From: Streptomyces graminofaciens
GTDB lineage: Bacteria > Actinomycetota > Actinomycetes > Streptomycetales > Streptomycetaceae
Direction: 5' to 3'
Length of the DNA stretch: 64,000 bases
Assembly: GCF_030294945.1 (NCBI RefSeq)
Contig: NZ_AP018448.1
Coordinates: forward strand, 5,858,001 to 5,922,000
The first letter of the stretch is position 1. Every line of letters begins with the position of its first letter. The notes below the pieces were generated by a model. That model worked only from the letters and a program-made list of their open reading frames with translations, had not been told where the DNA came from and did not search any database. A program made the position numbers and the translations under genes. Below are positions 18,613 through 26,987 of the stretch, one piece after another.

Positions 18613-19454
18613 CGCCCGTCGTCACCGCGGCGGTGCTGCTCGCCGCGGTCACCCACGCCGGCTGGAACGCGATAGCCCACCGCATCACGGACAAGCTGGT
18701 CGGCTTCACGCTGATCGCGGGCGGCGGCGCGCTCATCGGGTTCGTCGCCATCCCGTTCGTACCGGTACCGGCGGCCGGCGCGTGGCCGTATCTGATCGCC
18801 TCCGCGGTGATCCACCTCGGCTACTACATCCTCCTGATGACGTCGTTCCGGCTCGGCGACTTCGGGCAGGCGTACCCCCTCGCCCGCGGCTCCGCGCCCC
18901 TCGTCGTGACCGTCCTCGCCGCCGTCTTCGCGCACGAGGTACCGAACGGCCTGGCGGCCGCCGGCATCGCGGTGAGCTGCGCCGGGCTGACCGGGGTCGC
19001 GCTGTGGGGCATGCGCGGCAGCAGGCCGCACTGGGCGGCGATCGGGGCGGCGCTGGCCACCGGCCTGTCGATCGCGGCGTACACGGTGGTGGACGGTCTG
19101 GGCGTACGGGCCTCGGGGTCCGCCCCGGGCTACATCGCCTGGCTGATGGCGCTGGAGGGGCTGGCGATCCCGGCGTACGCGCTCTGGCGCTGGCGGGGCG
19201 GGACGGTCGCGCGGCTGCGGCCGTACGCGGCGGTGGGGTTGCTGGGCGCCGCGCTGTCCGTGGGGGCGTACGGCCTCGTCCTGTGGGCGCAGACGAAGGC
19301 GGAGCTGGCGCCCGTCGCGGCGCTGCGCGAGTCGTCGATCATCGTGGGCGCGGCGATCGGTGCGGTGTTCTTCAAGGAGCGGTTCGGGGCTCCCCGGATC
19401 GTGGCGGCGGGGTTGCTGGTGGTGGGGATCGGCCTGATGCTGCGGGCCGGGTAG
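18609..19454 (+). CDS. EamA/DMT-family metabolite exporter
   Basis: A 281-residue membrane protein with ten predicted helices in two homologous halves, as in the drug/metabolite transporter superfamily (EamA). Both halves end in segments typical of the fold (PLARGSAPLVV and ALRESSIIVGAAIG). Family members export amino acids, nucleosides or drugs; substrate not deducible. The GTG start at 18609 overlaps the upstream deacylase stop, fixing the reading frame. Confidence 0.88.
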   Translation: MTPVVTAAVLLAAVTHAGWNAIAHRITDKLVGFTLIAGGGALIGFVAIPFVPVPAAGAWPYLIASAVIHLGYYILLMTSFRLGDFGQAYPLARGSAPLVVTVLAAVFAHEVPNGLAAAGIAVSCAGLTGVALWGMRGSRPHWAAIGAALATGLSIAAYTVVDGLGVRASGSAPGYIAWLMALEGLAIPAYALWRWRGGTVARLRPYAAVGLLGAALSVGAYGLVLWAQTKAELAPVAALRESSIIVGAAIGAVFFKERFGAPRIVAAGLLVVGIGLMLRAG

Positions 19455-19546
19455 ACGTGAGTACGCCGGGTTCTCCCCTCCTCCTGCCCGTGCGTCGGCG
19501 GGCCCGGAGGAGCACTCTGGAAGAAGCGGTTCCGGAGGTGATCGTC

Positions 19547-19822
19547 ATGATGCACACCGCTGTCGGATGGCATGTCGAGCTGGAATTCGAGGAGGACGAA
19601 CAGCGCACACGGGCGGCGGCCCTCGTACGGCTTCCCGACGGGAACGAGGTACGGGCCAACGGCTACGCCAGCCGCCACCGCTCCGACTCCAATCAGCCGC
19701 GGGTCGGCGAGGAGATAGCGGGGGCGAGGGCCCTCAACGAGCTGGCGATGAAACTGCTCACCAAGGCACACGGCGAGATCGACGACGCCTCGGGCAGGAC
19801 GTCGCACTCGATAGCGCTCTGA
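19547..19822 (+). CDS. DUF1876 protein
   Basis: A 91-residue acidic protein starting MMHTAVGWHVELEF, with GGAGGTG 7 bp upstream. It matches the DUF1876 pattern: a beta-rich start, RLPDGNEVRANGYASRHR, a conserved Arg/Asp stretch, then a long helix ending SIAL. The fold is dsRBD-like; function is unknown. Such genes are common in several copies in Streptomyces. Confidence 0.85.
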   Translation: MMHTAVGWHVELEFEEDEQRTRAAALVRLPDGNEVRANGYASRHRSDSNQPRVGEEIAGARALNELAMKLLTKAHGEIDDASGRTSHSIAL

Positions 19823-20241
19823 CCGATCCCATGTGTCCAGCCCGGGGCCCGGGGCGCGGCCCCGGGCTGCCGACTGTCCGGGTCTCCCCCGCCCGGTTCC
19901 TTCTCCGTGAATCGTTCACTCTCCGCCAAGTAGCTGTGTAGCGAGAGGCAACGACATGCGCCGGTCTGCGACGCATGCTGGTGTTCGCCGCTTCGGAAGG
20001 CGGTCGTCCGGATCAGGAGGAACGGGCCAGGACACTCGGGGGAGCCCTGGCCCGATCCGGCCGCCGGACGCTCCGCCGGAAGCTCCGCAGGGGGACCGGG
20101 CGCCTTATGACTCGGTGGGGACTGCGATACGGCGACTGCGGGCCGTATGTGGCTGCTCGCGCGGTTCCCCTCGCCCTTCACGGGGCGCGCCCCCACCTCC
20201 CTCGGGGGCGCGCCTCTTCTGATCCCAGGGGCGCGCCCTCT
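19823..20241. other. Gene-poor stretch with dispersed palindrome, copy 3
   Basis: No gene is well supported in these 419 bases. An 88-codon frame at 19956-20222 starts ATG with GAGAGG upstream, but its composition is simply Arg/Pro/Gly-rich and it runs through a repeat. The repeat, about 20150-20223, is a degenerate copy of the GCTCGCGC(A/G)GTTCCCC palindrome also seen at 6258 and 9501. The leader at about 19895-19955 is less GC-rich and could hold a promoter. Confidence 0.5.
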
Positions 20242-21420
20242 CTAGACGCGAGACTCCCGCAGCGCCCGCACCAGCGCCTGCGCCCGTGCGTCCGCCGTCA
20301 CGCTCTTGCGGAAGCCGTTCGTCACGTATCCGAAGGCGAGGCCCGACTCGGGGTCGGCGAAGCCGAGGGCACCACCTCGGCCGGGGTGGCCGAAGGACGT
20401 GGGGGACAGCAGGGGCGAGGCCGTGCCGTGGAGCATGTAGCCGAGGCCGAAGCGGGTGTGGACGACGAGGACGCGGTCGGCGCCGGCGGACTGCTCGGTC
20501 CGGGCCAGTTCGACGGTCTCGGGGTCGAACAGCCGTGTCCCGCCCTCGACTTCGCCGATCAGCGCGGCGTAGAAGCGGGCCAGGGAGGCGGCCGTGGCGA
20601 TGCCGTTGGAGGCGGGCAGGGCGGCGGCGCGGTACGCCGGGTCGTTCTCGTCCGGGAGTGGTGTGATCGCGGCGAAGGCGCGGCGGGTGAGGGAGCCGGG
20701 GTCCTTGTAGGCCTCGGAGACCGACCGCTTGGGGCGGGTCTTCAGGGCGCCCGCCGCCACCGGCGCCTCGACCTGGCCGACCCGGCCCACCCGGCCCGCC
20801 TCCTCCGCGGGCAGCCCTACCCACAGGTCCAGGCCCAGCGGCTCGGCGATCTCGTCCGCGATCCAGTCGCCGATCGCGCGCCCGGAGACCCGCCTGACCA
20901 GTTCGCCGGTGAGCCAGCTGAACGTCTGCGCGTGATAGCCGTGGTCCGTGCCCGGCTCCCAGACGGGGGCCTGCGCGGCGACCGCCGCCGCGCCGAGCGC
21001 CGGGTCGGCCGCCTCCGCCGGGGTCAGCGGCCGGTCCAGGACCGGGACGCCGGCCCGGTGGGAGAGCAGGTGGCGCACCAGCGTCCGTTCCTTGCCCGCC
21101 GTCTTGTACTCCGGCCAGTACTCCCCGACCGGCGCGTCCAGGTCCAGCTCCCCGCGTCGGCGCAGCAGCAGGAGTACGGCGGCGGCGACACCCTTGGTCG
21201 CCGAGCGGACGATCTGCGCGGTGTCCTGTTCCCAGGGCGCGCCACCGTCCTTCAGGTCCCCGTCGAAGTCCCGCGTGCCCGCCCACAGATCGACGACCTT
21301 GCGGCCCTGGCGGTAGACGGCGACCGCCGCGCCCCGTTCGCCGAGCGTGTCGAAGTTGCGTACGAACGCGTCCCTGACCGGCTCGAAACCGTCGGCCACC
21401 AGGCCGCTCACGTCCACCAC
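20242..21420 (-). CDS. Class C beta-lactamase-like serine esterase
   Basis: A 392-residue cytoplasmic-looking protein of the beta-lactamase/EstB esterase family. The SxxK motif is SATKG near residue 73, the Tyr motif is in the DHGYHAQTFSW segment, and the third motif region is FGHPGRGG. There is no signal peptide, which favours an intracellular esterase over an antibiotic-degrading lactamase. It stands alone on the minus strand. Confidence 0.88.
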   Translation of the reverse strand: MVDVSGLVADGFEPVRDAFVRNFDTLGERGAAVAVYRQGRKVVDLWAGTRDFDGDLKDGGAPWEQDTAQIVRSATKGVAAAVLLLLRRRGELDLDAPVGEYWPEYKTAGKERTLVRHLLSHRAGVPVLDRPLTPAEAADPALGAAAVAAQAPVWEPGTDHGYHAQTFSWLTGELVRRVSGRAIGDWIADEIAEPLGLDLWVGLPAEEAGRVGRVGQVEAPVAAGALKTRPKRSVSEAYKDPGSLTRRAFAAITPLPDENDPAYRAAALPASNGIATAASLARFYAALIGEVEGGTRLFDPETVELARTEQSAGADRVLVVHTRFGLGYMLHGTASPLLSPTSFGHPGRGGALGFADPESGLAFGYVTNGFRKSVTADARAQALVRALRESRV

Positions 21421-21487
21421 GCCCGTACTCCCTGCCTGCTCGCACTCACGACATCGAGTGCAACACGGGTACGAGACCTTCGATTCC

Positions 21488-21934
21488 TCAGCCCAGCAGG
21501 ATCGTGACGTCGATGTTGTCGCGGGTCGCGTTCGAGTACGGGCAGACCTGGTGGGCCGCGTCGACGAGCTTGGCCGCGATGCCCTGGTCGATGACCGGGA
21601 GGGAGACGCTGAGGGCGACGGCGAGTCCGTAGCCGCGCTGCTTGTTGGGGCCGATGCCGACCTTCGCGGCGACCGTGGAGCCGGTCAGGTCGTAGCCCTC
21701 GCGGCGGCCGACCAGGACGAGCGCGTTGTGGAAGCAGGAGCTGTACCCGGCGGCGAACAGCTGCTCGGGGTTGGTGCCGTTGCCGTCGCCGCCCATCTGC
21801 GGGGGCATCGCGACCTTCAGCTCGATCTGGCCGTCCTGGCTGGTGATGTAGCCGTCGCGGCCGCCGTGCGCGGTGGCCTCCGCGACGTACATGATTTTCG
21901 TGGGACGGGTGTCAGCTACGGCGTCGTCGGTCAT
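21488..21934 (-). CDS. ohr: Organic hydroperoxide resistance protein
   Basis: A 148-residue OsmC/Ohr peroxidase that reduces organic hydroperoxides through a Cys pair. The two catalytic Cys are in SSCFHNAL and VCPYSNATR, exactly the Ohr arrangement. GGGAGG lies ahead of the ATG at 21934. Its regulator OhrR is encoded just upstream on the same strand, 114 bp away. Confidence 0.96.
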   Translation of the reverse strand: MTDDAVADTRPTKIMYVAEATAHGGRDGYITSQDGQIELKVAMPPQMGGDGNGTNPEQLFAAGYSSCFHNALVLVGRREGYDLTGSTVAAKVGIGPNKQRGYGLAVALSVSLPVIDQGIAAKLVDAAHQVCPYSNATRDNIDVTILLG

Positions 21935-22048
21935 GATCGGCCTCCCCCAGAAACAAGCGCACGCAAGTACATCGTGCACAAGGTACCGAGCGGTAGGCAG
22001 TTATTCATTACCGGGGGGTAGTAACCGCGGGTAACCCACGGTGGGCGG

Positions 22049-22513
22049 TCAGCGTCCGGCCGCCTCCGCCGCCCGCTCCGCCAGCCGCCACAGCTCCTCG
22101 CGCAGCCGGGCCACCTCGCCGCCGTGCAGCCCGGTGGCCGCGAACAGCGTGCCGGGGACGGTGACCGCGCGCTCGCGGAGCTGCTCACCGCGCCCGGTGA
22201 GCGTGACCTGCACCGAGCGCTCGTCGCGGGCCGACCGCTCCCTGCTCAGCAGCCCCGCCGCCTCCAGCCGTTTCAGCAGCGGCGACACCGTGCCGTAGTC
22301 GAGCCGCAGGGCGCCCGCCAGCTCCTTGACCGTGCTCTCGCCGCGCTCCCAGAGGGCCATCATCACCAGGTACTGCGGGTAGGTGAGGCCGAGTTCGTCG
22401 AGCAGCGGGCGGTATGCGGCGGTGACCGCACGCTGGGCCGCGTACAACGCGAAGCACAACTGCTCGTCGAGGAGCAGCGACCCGCGCCACGCGGCGTCCT
22501 CTTGATTCGTCAC
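22049..22513 (-). CDS. ohrR: MarR-family organic peroxide sensor/repressor
   Basis: A 154-residue MarR-type winged-helix repressor. The N-terminal LLLDEQLCFALYAAQRAV contains the redox-active Cys typical of OhrR, which is oxidised by peroxides to release DNA. The winged helix spans about residues 55-115 (ERGESTVKELAGAL ... DERSVQV). It sits upstream of ohr, as in other actinobacteria. A long perfect inverted repeat at 22571-22611, 58 bp upstream, could be involved in its control or end the Cbi operon. Confidence 0.94.
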   Translation of the reverse strand: MTNQEDAAWRGSLLLDEQLCFALYAAQRAVTAAYRPLLDELGLTYPQYLVMMALWERGESTVKELAGALRLDYGTVSPLLKRLEAAGLLSRERSARDERSVQVTLTGRGEQLRERAVTVPGTLFAATGLHGGEVARLREELWRLAERAAEAAGR

Positions 22514-22570
22514 GGCCCCACATTGTCACGGACGCCGTCCGCGACGGCCCACCGGTCGGCATCTACCCTG

Positions 22571-22611
22571 GTTCACTTCGGTAACCGGTTTTACCGGTTA
22601 CCGAAGTGAAC
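22571..22611. terminator. 19-bp perfect inverted repeat between cbiO and ohrR
   Basis: GTTCACTTCGGTAACCGGT, a 3-nt loop, then its exact complement. It begins 12 bp after the cbiO stop, so it reads most simply as the terminator of the leftward Cbi operon. A low-GC, repressor-like sequence leaves an operator role upstream of ohrR possible. Confidence 0.6.
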
Positions 22612-22623
22612 ACCTACCTGTCG

Positions 22624-23409
22624 TCAGCGACTCGTCGTGACCGAGCGCGGGTCGAAGCCGAATGGCAGTTCAAGGCGGTGCGCCCGCATCAGCACGTCGT
22701 CGGCGAGCAGATCACCGGTCGTCCCGTCGGCCGCGATCACGCCCTCGCTGAGGATCAGTGCGCGCGGGCACAGTTCGAGGGCGTACGGCAGGTCGTGCGT
22801 GACCATGAGGACGGTGACGTCCAACGAGCGCAGGATGTCGGCGAGTTCGCGGCGCGAGGCCGGGTCGAGGTTGGACGAGGGTTCGTCGAGGACGAGGATC
22901 TCCGGCTCCATGGCGAGCACGGTCGCCACGGCCACCCGGCGCCGCTGACCGAAGGAGAGGTGGTGCGGCGGCCGCTCCTTGAACTCGGCCATGCCGACCT
23001 GCCCGAGGGCCTTGTCCACGCGCGCTTCCAGCTCGGGGCCCTTGATTCCCGCCGCGGCCGGGCCGAAGGCCACGTCCTCCCGCACGGTCGGCATGAAGAG
23101 CTGATCGTCCGGGTCCTGGAAGACGATGCCGACCTTCCGCCGGATCTCCGCCATGTGCCGCTTGCCGACGGGCAGCCCGGCGACGGTCACCGTGCCCGCA
23201 CCGCCGGTGAGGATGCCGTTGAGGTGCAGCACGAGGGTCGTCTTGCCGGCGCCGTTGGGCCCGAGCAGCGCGACCCGCTCACCGCGCCCGATGGTGAAGT
23301 CGACGCCGAAGAGGGCCTGGTGGCCGTCGGGATAGGCGAAGGCGAGCCCGGCGACTTCGAGTGAGGGGCCCTCAGGCGAGGCGGAGGTCGTGGCGGTCAC
23401 AGGGTCCAT
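22624..23409 (-). CDS. cbiO: Nickel/cobalt ECF transporter, ATPase subunit
   Basis: A 261-residue ABC ATPase powering the Cbi importer. Walker A is GPNGAGKTT, the Q-loop VFQDPDDQLF is of the ECF type, the signature is HHLSFGQRRRVA, Walker B is EILVLDEPSSNLD and the switch His is in VTHDL. The start overlaps the end of cbiQ: MDPVTATT at 23409 or MSVGMDP at 23421, both in frame. The tight overlap indicates co-translation. Confidence 0.93.
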   Translation of the reverse strand: MDPVTATTSASPEGPSLEVAGLAFAYPDGHQALFGVDFTIGRGERVALLGPNGAGKTTLVLHLNGILTGGAGTVTVAGLPVGKRHMAEIRRKVGIVFQDPDDQLFMPTVREDVAFGPAAAGIKGPELEARVDKALGQVGMAEFKERPPHHLSFGQRRRVAVATVLAMEPEILVLDEPSSNLDPASRRELADILRSLDVTVLMVTHDLPYALELCPRALILSEGVIAADGTTGDLLADDVLMRAHRLELPFGFDPRSVTTSR

Positions 23410-24158
23410 CCCAACAGACATACGAGGAGCGCGGCGAACGGAAGGGTGAGGGCGTACGACCACTGGGCCCGGGACGCGGTCACCTCGTCGATGACGGGCA
23501 TGGCACCGGCGTACCCCCGGCTGATCATGGCCAGATGCACGCGCTCCCCCCGCTCGTAGGAGCGGATGAACAGCGCCCCGGCCGACTTGGCGAGCACGCC
23601 CCAGTGCCGTACGCCGCTCGCCTCGAAGCCGCGCGACTCGCGGGCGATCCGCATCCGCCGCATCTCGTCGGTGATGACGTCTCCGTACCGGATCATGAAG
23701 GACGCGATCTGGACGAGGAGCGGCGGCAGTTTGAGGCGTTGCAGGCCGAGGAGGAGTTCGCGCAGTTCGGTGGTGGCGGCGAGGAGTACGGAGGCGGCGA
23801 CGCCGAGCGTGCCCTTGGCGAGGACGTTCCAGGCGCCCCACAGCCCGCTGACGCTGAGGGACAGCCCCATGACCTCGACGCGCTCGCCCTGCGCCACGAA
23901 CGGCATGAGCACGGCGAACCCGACGAACGGGATCTCGATGAGCAGCCGCCGGAGCACGAACCCGGCGGGCACGCGGGCCACGTACGCGACCGCGCCCAGC
24001 AGTACGGCGTAGAACCCGAACGCCCAGACCGCCTCCCGGGGCGTGGAGACGACCACCACGACGAAGGCGAAGACGGCCGCGAGTTTGGTGTGCGGCGGCA
24101 GACCGTGCACGGGCGAGTGCGCGTGCCGGTAGAGCTTGTGTGCGTGACCCGCGCCCAC
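23397..24158 (-). CDS. cbiQ: Nickel/cobalt ECF transporter, transmembrane subunit
   Basis: A 253-residue membrane protein with five or six helices, the coupling subunit that links the CbiO ATPase to the CbiM substrate binder. The MRIARESRGFE segment near residue 170 is the conserved coupling-helix Arg-rich region of ECF T-proteins. The GTG start at 24158 lies 1 bp from the cbiM stop and the 3' end overlaps cbiO. Confidence 0.93.
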   Translation of the reverse strand: MGAGHAHKLYRHAHSPVHGLPPHTKLAAVFAFVVVVVSTPREAVWAFGFYAVLLGAVAYVARVPAGFVLRRLLIEIPFVGFAVLMPFVAQGERVEVMGLSLSVSGLWGAWNVLAKGTLGVAASVLLAATTELRELLLGLQRLKLPPLLVQIASFMIRYGDVITDEMRRMRIARESRGFEASGVRHWGVLAKSAGALFIRSYERGERVHLAMISRGYAGAMPVIDEVTASRAQWSYALTLPFAALLVCLLGWTL

Positions 24159-24159
24159 C

Positions 24160-25218
24160 TCAGGCGACGCTCTTGGGCACGGAGGTGGGCGTGGCGGCGG
24201 CCTGGTCGGTACGGCGTTTGCGTACGGCCCAGAAGACGCCGGTGCCGGCGACGACGGTGACGCCGACGCCGATCACGCCCGCGAGACCGCTGGAGAGCCG
24301 GGCGTCGGTCAGCCCCTCGACGCCGTAGTCGGCGAGGGGGGAGTCGGCGGCGGCGTGGTCCTCGACCTTGGCGTCGATGCCCTTGTCGGCTGCCACCTTC
24401 TCCAGCCCGTCGGGGTTGGCGGAGGCGTAGAAGCTGACGAACCCGGCGAGGAGGAGGGAGACACCGAGCCCGGCGAGCAGCAGTTTGCGGGGGGAGCGGG
24501 CGGCGACGGGGGTGGGCCGCGCTGTTGGCGCGTCGACGAGTTCGCCGCCGACCCGCAGCTTCAGCGGCGCGGTGAGCCCACGGGCCCCGTGCACGAGATC
24601 GGGCCGTACGGCGATGACGGCGCCGACGGTCAGCGCGGTGATCACGGCCTCGCCGATGCCGATCAGCACATGCACACCGACCATGGCGGTGAGAACGGAC
24701 CCGATCGGTACGTCGGTCGTGCCGCCGATCGCGTAGACGAGCGTGAAGGCGACGGCGGCGGCCGGCACGGAGAGCAGCGCGGCCACGAAGGCGGAGACGG
24801 TGACGGAGCGCCGGGTCCTCGGCAGCACCATGACCAGTCCTCGGAAGACGGCGTAGGCGACGACGGATGTCACGACCGCCATGACGGTGATGTTGACACC
24901 GAGCGCGGTGAGGCCGCCGTCCGCGAAGAGGATCCCCTGCATCAGCAGCACGACGGACACGCACAGGACACCCGTGTACGGCCCCACGAGTATCGCGGCC
25001 AGTGCCCCGCCCAGCAGATGCCCGCTCGTCCCGGCGGCGACCGGGAAGTTCAGCATCTGCACGGCGAAGATGAAGGCGGCGACGAGCCCGGCCAGCGGCG
25101 CCGTCCGCTCGTCCAGCTCGCGCCGCGCCCCGCGCAGACTCACGGCGACGGCACCGACGGCGACGACTCCGGCGACCGCCGAGACGGGTGCGTTGATGAA
25201 TCCGTCGGGCACGTGCAT
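24160..25218 (-). CDS. cbiM: Nickel/cobalt ECF transporter, substrate-binding subunit (CbiM-CbiN fusion)
   Basis: A 352-residue protein. The mature start MHVPDGF matches the CbiM N-terminus, where the amino group and His2 coordinate the metal; this and the GAGGAG upstream fix the start at 25218. About residues 1-215 form the CbiM membrane domain with HLLGGALAAILVGP. From about 240 a helix, a loop with PDGLEKVAADKG and a last helix correspond to CbiN, so the usual two genes are fused. A candidate Nur operator lies 70-84 bp upstream. No cobalamin riboswitch fits the short leader. Confidence 0.93.
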   Translation of the reverse strand: MHVPDGFINAPVSAVAGVVAVGAVAVSLRGARRELDERTAPLAGLVAAFIFAVQMLNFPVAAGTSGHLLGGALAAILVGPYTGVLCVSVVLLMQGILFADGGLTALGVNITVMAVVTSVVAYAVFRGLVMVLPRTRRSVTVSAFVAALLSVPAAAVAFTLVYAIGGTTDVPIGSVLTAMVGVHVLIGIGEAVITALTVGAVIAVRPDLVHGARGLTAPLKLRVGGELVDAPTARPTPVAARSPRKLLLAGLGVSLLLAGFVSFYASANPDGLEKVAADKGIDAKVEDHAAADSPLADYGVEGLTDARLSSGLAGVIGVGVTVVAGTGVFWAVRKRRTDQAAATPTSVPKSVA

Positions 25219-25287
25219 GGAGGGCTCGCTCTCCTCGGTCGGGGCCAAGCCACGGCTGGCTGGAACCTTACGATGATAGAGCCTTGT

Positions 25288-25302
25288 TGCAATCCCTTCG
25301 CA
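25288..25302. promoter_or_regulatory. Candidate Nur (nickel-responsive repressor) box
   Basis: TGCAA-TCCCT-TCGCA matches the Nur box tGCaa-n5-ttGCA (recalled from work on S. coelicolor Nur) at nine of ten defined positions. It precedes the CbiMQO metal importer, the kind of gene Nur represses under nickel excess. The sequence is seen; regulation is inferred. Confidence 0.55.
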
Positions 25303-25461
25303 AGAGCGCGTAGTTGCCGATTAGCGACCGGCTTGCCGGAACGGCACCCGGGAACGCTCCGGAAGCGAACGAACGAAAATATGCGACATTAGAGACAAAG
25401 CGGATAGCGGACGCATAGCTTCCGCCCCCTGCTCGGGTAACGCAGCGTGAGGAGCCGATCG

Positions 25462-25809
25462 ATGTCTGTAGTCGTCGAGCAGTACGCCCGGGCCCATGTC
25501 GTCACGGACTCGCCCGAGGCCCAGGACACCGTCCCGGTCCTCTTCCGCTACGACCCCGACGACGCCCAGCCCGCCGCCGTCCACGTCGACCTGCCCGGCT
25601 CCCAGGAGTGGACCTTCTCCCGTGACCTCCTCGAACGCGGCCTGCGCACCCCGACCGGCACCGGAGACGTACGCATCTGGCCCCTGGGCCGCGTCCAGGC
25701 GGTCATGGAACTGCACTCGGCGCAGGGCGTCGCGGTGATGCAGTTCGACTCGAAGACGCTGATCCGCTTCTTGCGGCGGACGTACATGGCGACGCCGGTC
25801 AGGGGCTGA
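25462..25809 (+). CDS. ssgE: SsgA-like sporulation protein, probably SsgE
   Basis: A 115-residue SsgA-like protein (SALP), a family restricted to sporulating actinomycetes that directs septum placement and spore wall processes. The typical core is present: PVLFRYDPDDAQPAAVHVD, the WTFSRDLLERGL segment and GDVRIWP. GAGGA lies ahead of the ATG at 25462. The paralogue is chosen by synteny: in S. coelicolor ssgE (SCO3158) lies near the two PBP genes and the cobalt transporter, as here. SsgE is reported to influence spore release; the assignment is by context, not by alignment. Confidence 0.85.
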   Translation: MSVVVEQYARAHVVTDSPEAQDTVPVLFRYDPDDAQPAAVHVDLPGSQEWTFSRDLLERGLRTPTGTGDVRIWPLGRVQAVMELHSAQGVAVMQFDSKTLIRFLRRTYMATPVRG

Positions 25810-25824
25810 CACCGGTCGCCAGGG

Positions 25825-26682
25825 CTACACGGGGACGGTCAGCGTGGCCGTGTACCCCTTGTCGGTGTCGCCCTTGAGGGTGGCGAGCTGCTGGTCGTAG
25901 CCGTCGCTGAAGATGTTGTCGGTCTCCAGGGAGAGCTGGCCCAGGTTGCTGACGCTCTGGCTGTAGCCGTCCGTCGCGTAGACCGTGTCGCAGACGTCCT
26001 TCGGGAACGCGAGCTGCGAGGTCGCCACGATGTTCTGGGCGGCGGTGGCGTCGTCCAGGCTGCCGTACACCTCGAAGTGGATGTGCGGCCAGCGGCCCGT
26101 GTAGCAGGCCGGGAAGATCGAGGTGAACGTGACCTGGCCCTTCTCGTCCGTCTCCTGGACGCCGCGCAGGTAGTTCTCCTCGGTGACGCCCTCGGAGTAG
26201 AGGGAGTACCGGCCCTCGCGGTCGCAGTGCCAGAGGTAGACGGCCGCGCCCTCCTTCGGGGTGTCGCAGCCGGAGGCCTGGTCGACGACGGTCAGCGTGA
26301 CCGTCAGCGGGATGCCCTCGGCGACACCGCTCGCCGAACCGAAGCTCTTCGTGATGTCCTTGCGGACGACTCCGCTCTCCTTGAGCACGTTCGGGCCGTT
26401 CGAACCGTCACCGGGGTACGGGCCGGCCGTCTCCGTCGGGATGACCTCACAGTCCGAGCCGGACGAGGACGAACCCGATGAGGACGAGCCCGAGGAGGAC
26501 GACGCCGAGTCATCCGAATCCGAACCGCAGGCCACCAACAGCGGGGCCATGCTCGCGCCCGCCAGCAGTCTGATCATGCGGCGGCGGGCGAACATGGGGA
26601 TGTCGTGGGCGAGCCCCCCGTCGATCTCGTGCTCGTCGTCGTGATGGTGGCCGTGGCTGTGACTGCGGGTCTTCTCGCTCAT
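25825..26682 (-). CDS. Intradiol ring-cleavage dioxygenase-like lipoprotein
   Basis: A 285-residue exported protein. The first 30 residues are His-rich (HSHGHHHDDEHE), then an RRRMIRLL twin-Arg-like signal leads to a lipobox LLVAC, followed by a Ser/Gly linker. The catalytic domain has the intradiol pattern: Tyr in TETAGPYPG, Tyr in ACYTGRWPHIHFEVY and its two His. These ligands would bind non-haem Fe(III) for catechol ring opening. Surface-attached members are frequent in Streptomyces, with unknown substrates. It converges on ssgE with 15 bp between. Confidence 0.87.
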   Translation of the reverse strand: MSEKTRSHSHGHHHDDEHEIDGGLAHDIPMFARRRMIRLLAGASMAPLLVACGSDSDDSASSSSGSSSSGSSSSGSDCEVIPTETAGPYPGDGSNGPNVLKESGVVRKDITKSFGSASGVAEGIPLTVTLTVVDQASGCDTPKEGAAVYLWHCDREGRYSLYSEGVTEENYLRGVQETDEKGQVTFTSIFPACYTGRWPHIHFEVYGSLDDATAAQNIVATSQLAFPKDVCDTVYATDGYSQSVSNLGQLSLETDNIFSDGYDQQLATLKGDTDKGYTATLTVPV

Positions 26683-26759
26683 GGTGTGCCTGCGCGTTCT
26701 CTTCGGGTTCCCGTCATGGAATGCGCCAGATGCTATGAGCGATTGCTGTGCGATTGCTT

Positions 26760-26948
26760 TCAGTCCACCGAGAGGTTCTTGAGGAAGAGGGCCCAGGGGG
26801 TGGGGGTGAGGGTGAGGTGGGGGGAGGCGGGGTTCTTCGAGTCGCGGATGTGGATGCTGGTGGGGGCTATGGCTACTTCGACGCAGTCGCCGGCCTCGCC
26901 TGAGCTGCTGTAGCTGCTCTTGAACCAGTGGAGTTCAGTGGCGCTCAT
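26760..26948 (-). CDS. DUF397 protein
   Basis: A 62-residue protein of the DUF397 family: FKSSYSSSGEAGDCVEVA, then IRDSKNP, then an aromatic C-terminus. In Streptomyces such proteins are encoded beside XRE regulators of the WhiJ/AbaA type and modulate development or antibiotic production. The ATG would overlap the stop of the adjacent regulator by 4 bp (ATGA) if that gene's C-run frameshift is corrected. Confidence 0.9.
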   Translation of the reverse strand: MSATELHWFKSSYSSSGEAGDCVEVAIAPTSIHIRDSKNPASPHLTLTPTPWALFLKNLSVD

Positions 26949-26987
26949 AGTCTCCCCAGCGCTTGCTCGATGAAGTCCAGCGACTCC

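Noticed and set aside
19956..20222. 88-codon gene
   Set aside because: It has a fair ribosome-binding site but an Arg/Pro/Gly-rich product that runs through the dispersed palindrome. No protein-like pattern.
24160..25248. Earlier cbiM start at 25248
   Set aside because: CbiM function needs the mature MH(V/I)xDG N-terminus, which the start at 25218 supplies.
25219..25330. Cobalamin riboswitch before cbiM
   Set aside because: The leader between the likely promoter and cbiM is too short, and no B12-box-like sequence is visible.
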